Shown here piece after piece: positions 57,617-64,000 of a stretch of 64,000 bases of DNA. Position numbers and translations under genes: made by a program. How positions within the stretch are numbered: the first letter of the stretch is position 1; each line of letters starts with the position of its first letter. Under the pieces are notes generated by a model. It did no database searches, was not told the DNA's origin, and was given only the letters and a program-made list of their open reading frames with translations. This stretch comes from Garcia nutans (lineage: Eukaryota; Streptophyta; Magnoliopsida; Malpighiales; Euphorbiaceae), in the NCBI GenBank assembly GCA_947685225.1, contig CANTUV010000007.1, positions 12,854,501 to 12,918,500 of the forward strand. The letters run 5' to 3'.

Positions 57617-59026
57617 TGTTGTCCCAAGATGGCAACCAAGAGGGGGGGGGGGGGTGAATTGGTTTCCTCACGAAATGATGGCAAATTAAAAAACTCAACA
57701 AACACAAATGCGGAATAGAAAGTTGGTTGAGTAATGAAAGAAAGAAAGAACACACAAGATTTATAGTGGTTCGGATTTACCTCAATCCTACATCCACTTC
57801 CTTAACAACTTGTTAAGGTTCCACTATTCTTTGAAGTTTTTACAAGCTCACTTCCAACTTTGGTGTTTTCACAAGTTCACACCTAACTTCACAAGTGTTT
57901 TTCTAAGGCTCACACTTACAACCCAATCAAGAGTTTTACAAGGCTCACTCTCACAACCCAAGTGTTTCCCAAGCTTACACTCAAACTTATACAATGGTGT
58001 TTTCAATGATCACACCTAACATTCATTACAATTTAATTGTAAGTTTAAGTAAAAGAAAATTTGTTGCTTGGCTATGAAAATCTGATTTCTTGATTGTTCT
58101 TTTCACTTCACTATGTGTTTTCTCATAGAGACATTGTATTTATAGCCAATGTGGTCTTACTAGCCGTTATTGAAGTTTTGAATAAAGTCTTGGCAGAATA
58201 GACCTTCTTTACTTAAACTGTCCGAAGCACTTCGCGGTCGCCCTTCATGCAAGGATGGTCGTGCTCATGCTTCTCGCGGTCGTCCTTTAACAAGGGACGG
58301 TCGCTGCTTTTGAAAAAGCTACAACGGTCGAATTTTAGTGCTCTGCAGCTGGAATCTTGTCCATGCTGTGTTTGTCGGACCGTTTCTTGCCCATGCTTTG
58401 TTTGTCGGGACGGTAGCGCCAAGCAGAGGTGCGGTCGCCCTTTTTGAATCTTCAAGTGGGTTTACAACGGTCATATTACGTGTCATTCTCTGACAGAGCA
58501 AAACTGAATGTCCGCCATAATTTGAATCTCGCGGTCGCCCTATGCAGAATCTCGCGATCGAACTCACAGTTTCGCGTCGAACTTCTGGACGCACCTGTGG
58601 ACGCGAACACTACTGTCTCTTTGAGCAATTTCTTCTTGAATTGTTGGGCGGTCGCGATTCTGAATGGGCGGTCGCTAAATTGATTAGCGAGGTCGAATCA
58701 TTCACCGTTCTTGTCACCGCGAACCTTACTGTGATTGTAATGATTTAAGTTCCTTGAGTAGCGGTCGGGCAAGTATTTTGGACGGCCGCCATTCTTGAGG
58801 CGCGGTCGCGACTGAGGTCGAACTTCTGACCGCGAAACCTACTGTGATAAGGTTTCATTCTGTAATTGCATGTAGCGATCGTATTCTGGTCTGGTGCGAC
58901 CGCTAGAATTGTTCTGTCTTGCTTTACTTAAGGCAACCTAATCCTGCAACAAGATTCTTAAACACAAGTTAAATAGATCATCCATTTGAGTTGTCAAGGA
59001 TCAAAATAGAGATCTTTTGTCTAACA
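57617..59026 (-). repeat. 5' LTR of the SIRE-type element
   Basis: 1410 bp. It differs from the 3' LTR by 5 substitutions by eye (for example CCTAACTT versus CCTTACTT near 57884, TCGTGCT versus TCGCGCT, GGTAGCG versus GGTCGCG) plus a G run of 13 versus 11. Short open frames in it mirror those in the other LTR. Confidence 0.96.
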
Positions 59027-59479
59027 AATTTGAAAAAATAATTTGAGTTATGGGTTTTGAAACATCTAACTCTGGTTTTATAATATTTGTGGACATGCAT
59101 TTGAAGAGAAAGATTCTCCAATCTCAGGTTTTACAAAAGGAATTAGAACTTTACTTGTGGCTACAGGAGCTAAGTCTGTAGAAGGTGGGAGGCTCAATTT
59201 TTAAAGGGCCTGAAGAACCTCTGGAGAATGGGCTAACTGGTTAACCCATTGCTTTATTGCTTTATTTTGGGCTTTATCATGCTCTGTAATATTTATTTAT
59301 TCAGCCACTTGGGCCCAATATTTTATAGTTTTAACACTTGAAGGCTTGGTTATATTGTTTGAGTGATCAGACAGGGCTTTAGGAGATGTATCAGGTTCTG
59401 ACTTTACTATTTCTTTGACTTTATTGGCTTTTTTGTTCTTATTCCTCATCATTCCTGATAATAAATTCACGAGTCAGAA
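59027..59479 (-). pseudogene. Endogenous pararetrovirus, region between RNase H and the C-terminal part
   Basis: The minus-strand reading has many stops but shows NKNKKANKVKEIVKSEPDTSPKALSD and KTIKYWAQVAE, a Lys/Pro/Ser-rich linker. It continues into 48843-47589 when the SIRE-type insertion and one AATTT are discounted. Confidence 0.55.
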
Positions 59480-60868
59480 AATTATGTTACTGTTGTTTTC
59501 TGCTTTAATAAATTCTAATCAAAATAAAAAATACTTAGAATAGCTTGCCATCTTGCAAAAGTTTATTTTGAGGCAAGATTTTTAATATCTTTTTGAAAAA
59601 CTTCTTCTGCACTTTTACAATCAATCCAAAGTAAAAACTTTTTGTTTAATAAATCTGATTGAAATTTAAAAATATAAATTACAATACTCAAAATTTCATT
59701 TTTAATAGTTTAATAATTTAATTGGGTTGGATCCAATGTCCCGAGATAAACTGGATTATAGTTTCTCTACCCTCCTTTATTTATTTTAAAATTACACCAT
59801 ATCCTATATCTGAAGTATCATTTTCTACTATCTTAGAGGCTGATGGATCGAGGATATAAAGACAAAAAATAGTTTTTACTAGGACTTTAATCTGTTTAAT
59901 TATACTAGTATGGACTATAGTCCATGGGCTAGGATTTTTTCTAAGCCTATCATGTAAGGGCTTTATTAGTCTATTTAGGTTTGAATAAAATTATATAACA
60001 TAATTTAAACATCCTAAAAATCTCTTTAATTGGGCTTTATTTAATATCTAATTAGGAAACTTATCTCCAATGGCTACGTTTCTTTCTATAGGTTCTATTA
60101 TACCATGTTCTATATAATATCCTGAGAATCTAATCTTAGTTTGAAACAAGGATATCTTAGTTTTACTGAGTACTAAACCACTCTTCCTTACCATCATGAA
60201 AAATATTTTTAGGTGTTTAAAATGTCCATCTAGAGTTTTACTGAAAATTAAAATATCATCAATGTAATCTATATAAAATTTTAAGTAAGGTTTAAAAATA
60301 TCATTCATAACTCTCTAAAATTCAGAGGGTGCATTTTTTAAACCAAATGACATTACATTTCATTCATACTTGGCAAATGAAACAAAAAATGTTGTTTTAT
60401 ATCTGTCTTTAGGATTAATCTGAATTTTTTAAAATTCAGATTCCATATCAAATTTACTAAAAATATTTACTTCATGTAGTCTATTTAACAAAACTTCTTA
60501 TTTGGAATAGGATACTTAATCTATTTTAAAGCTTTTTTTAGAGGTTTATAGTTTATTACGAATTTGGGAGCACCACGTTCTATTTCAGAGGCATTATTTA
60601 CATAAAAGGTTGCACAAGATCATGAGCTTCTAGTTTTAGTAATAAGTTTTTTATTTTCTAAATCTTTTATTTTATTTTTATAAAATTCTATCATATCTAG
60701 ACTCATTTTAATGGATCTAGCTTTTGTAGTAATTGACTTTTCTTTAAAGCCTATTTCATAGGGTAAATCAACCATATGTTGTTTTTTGTTCCAAAATACA
60801 TTGGGTAGATCAGTACACAGTTCATTTTCAATTTGTGCCTTAATTTGGTCCATTTTATTTTTTACCAA
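59480..60868 (-). pseudogene. Endogenous pararetrovirus reverse transcriptase and RNase H (decayed)
   Basis: From the top: KSITTKARSIKMSLDMIEFYKNKIKDL (60868 downwards, RT entry with the conserved ARxI..S pattern), then a broken palm. Next is the block open at 60308-60048 with YIDDILIFS (active-site YxDD at about 60252-60263), LSKTKISLFQTKIRF and ERNVAIGDKFPN. Further down, the RNase H part reads LNYxTIKNEILSIV and FLLxIDCKSAEEVFQ, then ARWQAILSIF, in the order expected for Caulimoviridae. Stops and shifts between and within these blocks (for example near 60045, 60315 and 59745) exclude a functional product. It is a fossil; the whole polyprotein runs from beyond 64000 to about 47600. Confidence 0.82.
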
Positions 60869-60880
60869 GTTTGTCTGTAA

Positions 60881-61330
60881 TTAATTATTTATTTTTTGTA
60901 ATTGATAATTTTCTTTTAAATTACAAAGATGTTCGAACTTTGATTTTATTACTGCATTTATTTCTAATTCATATATAGAATGTACTTTAAGTAAATTTAA
61001 ATTCTTTTTTCTAGGTTTTTCTATAAATGAAAAATTAATTTTTTTATTTTTTTTTATTTTAAAGGTTATACTATAATATTTTACTGAATAAAGAGTTATT
61101 AAATTCAAAAATGGTGTTTCTAGAATCACCATATATTGCATATCAGTTAAACTAAATATATTTTTTAATTCTAAATTTTTATTGATAATTGATGCTTCTA
61201 TTTTATCAAGAATATTCATTTTAGATTTATTTGCTGAAGATAATTTTTCTTTAGTATTTTTCTAAAATCTCTTTGGTATTAAACTAGGTTTTATACAATA
61301 TAAATATGCTCCAGTATCAAATAAAACTAT
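60881..61330 (-). pseudogene. Endogenous pararetrovirus aspartic protease region (decayed)
   Basis: The active-site motif FDTGAY is read at about 61310-61318. It is followed by a stretch interrupted by a TAG-type break near 61262 and then the block open at 61219-60881 (MQYMVILETPFLNLI, a probable second protease half, and YELEINAVIKSKFEHL). It lies between the coat/zinc-finger part and RT, the usual order in Caulimoviridae polyproteins. Confidence 0.7.
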
Positions 61331-63250
61331 AGTGTATATAATATATTTCTCAAAAAATTTTAATTTTATTGTTATTAAATATTTTCTCTATGTTATTTCA
61401 TATAATAAAAATAAAAAAATTTTAGGTACTTCATCTTTATCTTTTATACTAATTCCATTTTTATTATTATCCTTCTTATTATTTTTATCAATATCTTCTT
61501 CTTCAGAGGAGGATTCAGAAGAAGTAGAATGTTTATCTACTAAAGATTTTAACAATTCTACATCACTTTGTTGTTTTATTTTTAATTCTTGTAATTCCAT
61601 TTTTATTTCTTTAATTTCTCTTTATAAATCATTTGTTGTGGGCTTATTTTTTATTTGCTTATTTTTATTTAATATTATTATTAAATCATAAGTATGTTTA
61701 CTAATACTAGGTAATACAGAAGGTTTAAGTTTTTTATTTGTTTTACTAAAATATTTTAATATTTTATTTAATAATTTTTCTTGTGTCTTAGGGTCACTTA
61801 TATGTTTTACTAGTTCTAAAAGGGATTCTTGTTCTTTAGTTAATATATTTATTGATTTACTACTTATTTCAGAACTATTACTAGTTTCTGAATTTATTTC
61901 ATCTATTTGATTTAATTCTCCAGATTCTGAATATTCTTTATATTCTGATTCTAAATATAATTCATAAATTTTATTTAATACAGGTTTTTCTAAATTTAAT
62001 TCTTAAAGTTTTTTTATTAAATTTATAAAATGTAGATGTAAGTCCTTTTTTTTTACCACAATTATAATATTCTAAATTTTTATATGCTATATTTTTCTTT
62101 TTAAAAAATTTTTTATTATTAGATTTCTTATATTTCTTATATTTAGGTTTTTTTATAATATTCTTCTTTATCGAATTTCTTTCTATAATTCTTTTTATAA
62201 GGTTTTATATAAGACTTTTTACTTTTTAAACATTGTCCTGAACATTGTCCTGAACATTGTCCTTTATAATTTTGAGCTATACTATAATCAAATTGTTTAC
62301 AGAATGAACCTAACTCTTGTTTAGTTTTTCTCATTTCAAATTTTAAAGATTTTTGCAATTTTATATTTTGACAAAGTTTTAATCATTTCTTTTAAACTAT
62401 ACTGATCAATTGATCATAAGTTAAAAGGTTATAAGGAATTGGATTCCTAAATTTCTGTTTTATATTATTTGTAACTTTTTTACCTAGGAAGAAAGGTAAT
62501 CTTGCTAAGAATTTTTTCTTCCAGAATGTCTGGTTGGAATCTTCTATGAGCATTACCCTAGTTAAGAAAGTTATTTTATAAAATTAAAAATCATTAAGTT
62601 TTTTACACCTGAGGTTACTTAGTAATTTTGTATTTTTATTTTTCAAATAAGTTGGATCTCTTATAAAATAAAGTGATACAGTCAGAATAAGTATTGCCAC
62701 CGAATCCTGAATAGTATCCCACCAACTTTTTAATTGGCCTATGAAACCAGCTATAATTAATTCTGCTATAGTTCTATTAGATGTATCAGTCTATGTTCTA
62801 TAAGTGTTAGCAACCATAGTCATATGTTGCAGAAGACTTAGGATGTTATATTTAGATATGTTATCTATATTCTACTCATATACTAATGAGATATTATATT
62901 TATACTGAGATAATACATTAGATCTTTCTATAATGCCAAGGTATGATGCAGACATTCTAGGTACTATAGATTGATTGTGAGTTATGCAGTTTATTTGAGG
63001 AGTTAATGTTTTATTGAATGATTCAAGGTCTTCAGTATTAGGATTGGAATTTTCTCATGTTTTTGAATATTGATCCTGTGTGACTATACTAATTGTTTTA
63101 GACTGAGGTGTATCTTGAACAACTTCTTTTGACTCAGAAGTTAACTCAATTTTACTAAACTGATCTTTAATTCCTTTAATGAAGTCAGAGTCCCTGGATT
63201 GTTTGACATCTTGTTGACCTGTCTTAGAAATCTCAAAAGGTCTAAAAACA
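61331..63250 (-). pseudogene. Endogenous pararetrovirus coat/gag-like region with zinc-finger remnant
   Basis: The minus-strand reading gives SKTGQQDVKQSRDSDFIKG (about 63180-63240), AELIIAGFIGQLKSWWDT (about 62700-62765) and LLSNLRCKKLNDF, then TRVMLIEDSNQTFWKKKFLARLPFFLG (about 62475-62570). This is the Trp-rich core typical of viral coat/gag proteins of this kind. The block open at 62358-62143 has TKQELGSFCKQFDYS and a triple GQCS repeat from a 12-bp micro-repeat (62229-62263). A basic Lys/Tyr stretch precedes a knuckle remnant NCGKKGL (about 62035-62075) that has lost other ligands. An acidic Ser/Glu segment (61388-61600, SSESSSEEEDID) links to the protease. Frequent stops make it non-functional. 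Confidence 0.72.
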
Positions 63251-64000
63251 TGGATTTTTAATTTTTATCAGAAGTTTCTTTATCAAGTTTTAATTTTTCT
63301 ATTATGTGTAACTATTGTCCTATAATATGTAGACGTGCATTGCTAAAATTATTTTGTCCTAATATTTTTCTATTTTGATCATCATCTGCTACTATTTTAA
63401 ATGGTGTAATTTTTAATTCATTATCTCCATATAGAAATATACTAGTAGTTTTAGGTAGATGTTCACTTTGTATGATTTTATCTTTTACTTTTCATTCTAT
63501 TTCTTTATTTCTAACTATTATAGAGTTTACTGATTTTTTATAAATCTTTTTATACCAATGAAAGAATTTTATGGAAATCTCATTTTGTTTTGCAAAATTA
63601 ATATATCCTGTTTTTATTTCTTTAAATTTATGTTCTTTACAAATTTTTACCATTTTATTTAGATTTTATAATTTCTTCATAAATTTTATCTTCATTAAAA
63701 ATAAATTCTTTATTTATTACATTTAATTCTCTATTTATGTTAGCTATATTTTTAGTAATGGTTGAAGCTATAAGTGACATAGGTGGAGAAGGTGATAAAT
63801 CTCTATGCTGAGGTTGATTTAACCTATGGTTTGGAGCCATAGGATTTAATTCACTTGGATCAATATACAGAGGCTGTGGTACATCTCTACCATAGTCTAT
63901 ACTTTTCATTTTATGACTGGGTTCAGATATAACTGATGTAGAATACCTGAATTTTACAAAGGTTTGTAATACTGGCTTAGGGTTTGGTTTAGGATAGGAA
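63251..64000 (-). pseudogene. Endogenous pararetrovirus, N-terminal coat-proximal region, cut by the window edge
   Basis: One block is open at 63909-63655. It begins KSIDYGRDVPQPLYIDPSEL, is Pro/Asn-rich with MAPNHRLNQPQHRDLSPSPP, and ends with INRELNVINKEF. Upstream reading continues to the window edge without a stop (KPVLQTFVKFRYSTSV). Below 63650 stops are frequent. The movement-protein part expected upstream would lie past 64000. Confidence 0.55.

Larger units (their letters stand above)
48844..59026 (-). mobile_element. SIRE-type Ty1/Copia retrotransposon with extra 3' ORF, young insertion
   Basis: 10,183 bp on the minus strand. LTRs lie at 57617-59026 (5', 1410 bp) and 48844-50251 (3', 1408 bp). 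The exact target duplication is AATTT (48839-48843 and 59027-59031). The tRNA-Met primer site is at 57603-57614 and the polypurine tract at 50252-50265. Internal order is gag (57562-55720), pol (55723-52662), a spacer with GGTCG motifs, an intact 465-codon ORF (52106-50709), then a region with repeated purine tracts. The large size, long LTRs, two-knuckle gag with a coiled coil, and an ORF between pol and the 3' LTR place it with the SIRE/Maximus group. The LTRs differ by 5 substitutions plus a G-run length change. It is inserted in the same orientation as the pararetroviral remnant it splits. Confidence 0.96.

Noticed and set aside
61332..61691. Plus-strand 119-codon frame
   Set aside because: Antisense of the acidic linker of the pararetroviral remnant.

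Overview
The window is repeat-rich, AT-rich plant nuclear DNA, most likely from a eudicot. The evidence is several plant-type Ty1/Copia, Ty3/Gypsy and Caulimoviridae-related sequences, a CACTA-type transposon, a hAT-type transposase remnant, and plant LTRs primed by initiator tRNA-Met. I found no bacterial-style operons, CRISPR arrays, tRNA genes or rRNA genes. The only convincing host gene is a short conserved plant gene of unknown function on the minus strand (3835-4221), with a compact promoter that contains a G-box. I cannot name the species.

Layout. 1-4600: host-like intergenic DNA, one GC-cored repeat, a degenerate tandem repeat and the host gene. 4614-15163: a tandem Copia array (LTR, internal, LTR, truncated internal). 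15984-17623: a broken endogenous pararetrovirus fragment with a movement-protein-like region (plus strand). 17624-24200: AT-rich DNA without recognisable genes, apart from a GC-rich repeat at 21411-22083. 24220-30330: a decayed hAT-type transposase (minus strand) split by a complete but dead Copia element (24802-29779, target duplication CACCT). 31150-45480: a decayed Ty3/Gypsy polyprotein (minus strand) split by a 2.7 kb LTR-like unit (31917-42344), which is itself split by a CACTA-like transposon (32574-40292). 46480-46730: a second GC-cored repeat in the opposite orientation. 47000-64000: a decayed endogenous pararetrovirus (minus strand, running off the right edge) split by a young 10.2 kb SIRE-type Copia element (48844-59026, target duplication AATTT). 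That element carries an intact extra open reading frame of 465 codons downstream of pol.

How the parts relate. The window is a stack of insertions, and three independent insertion-in-insertion events can be read from target duplications or interrupted reading frames. Almost all transposon genes are broken, and in the tandem Copia copies most stops look like C-to-T or G-to-A changes at Gln, Arg or Trp codons. The youngest event is the SIRE-type insertion: its LTRs differ by about 5 substitutions in about 1408 bp. I saw no clearly new biological system. The items most worth checking are the intact extra ORF of the SIRE-type element, the dense GGTCG/CGACC motif array in its LTR and internal spacer, the Copia tandem array in which LTRs differ far more than the internal copies, and a perfect 30-bp inverted copy of zinc-knuckle coding sequence inside a Copia gag.
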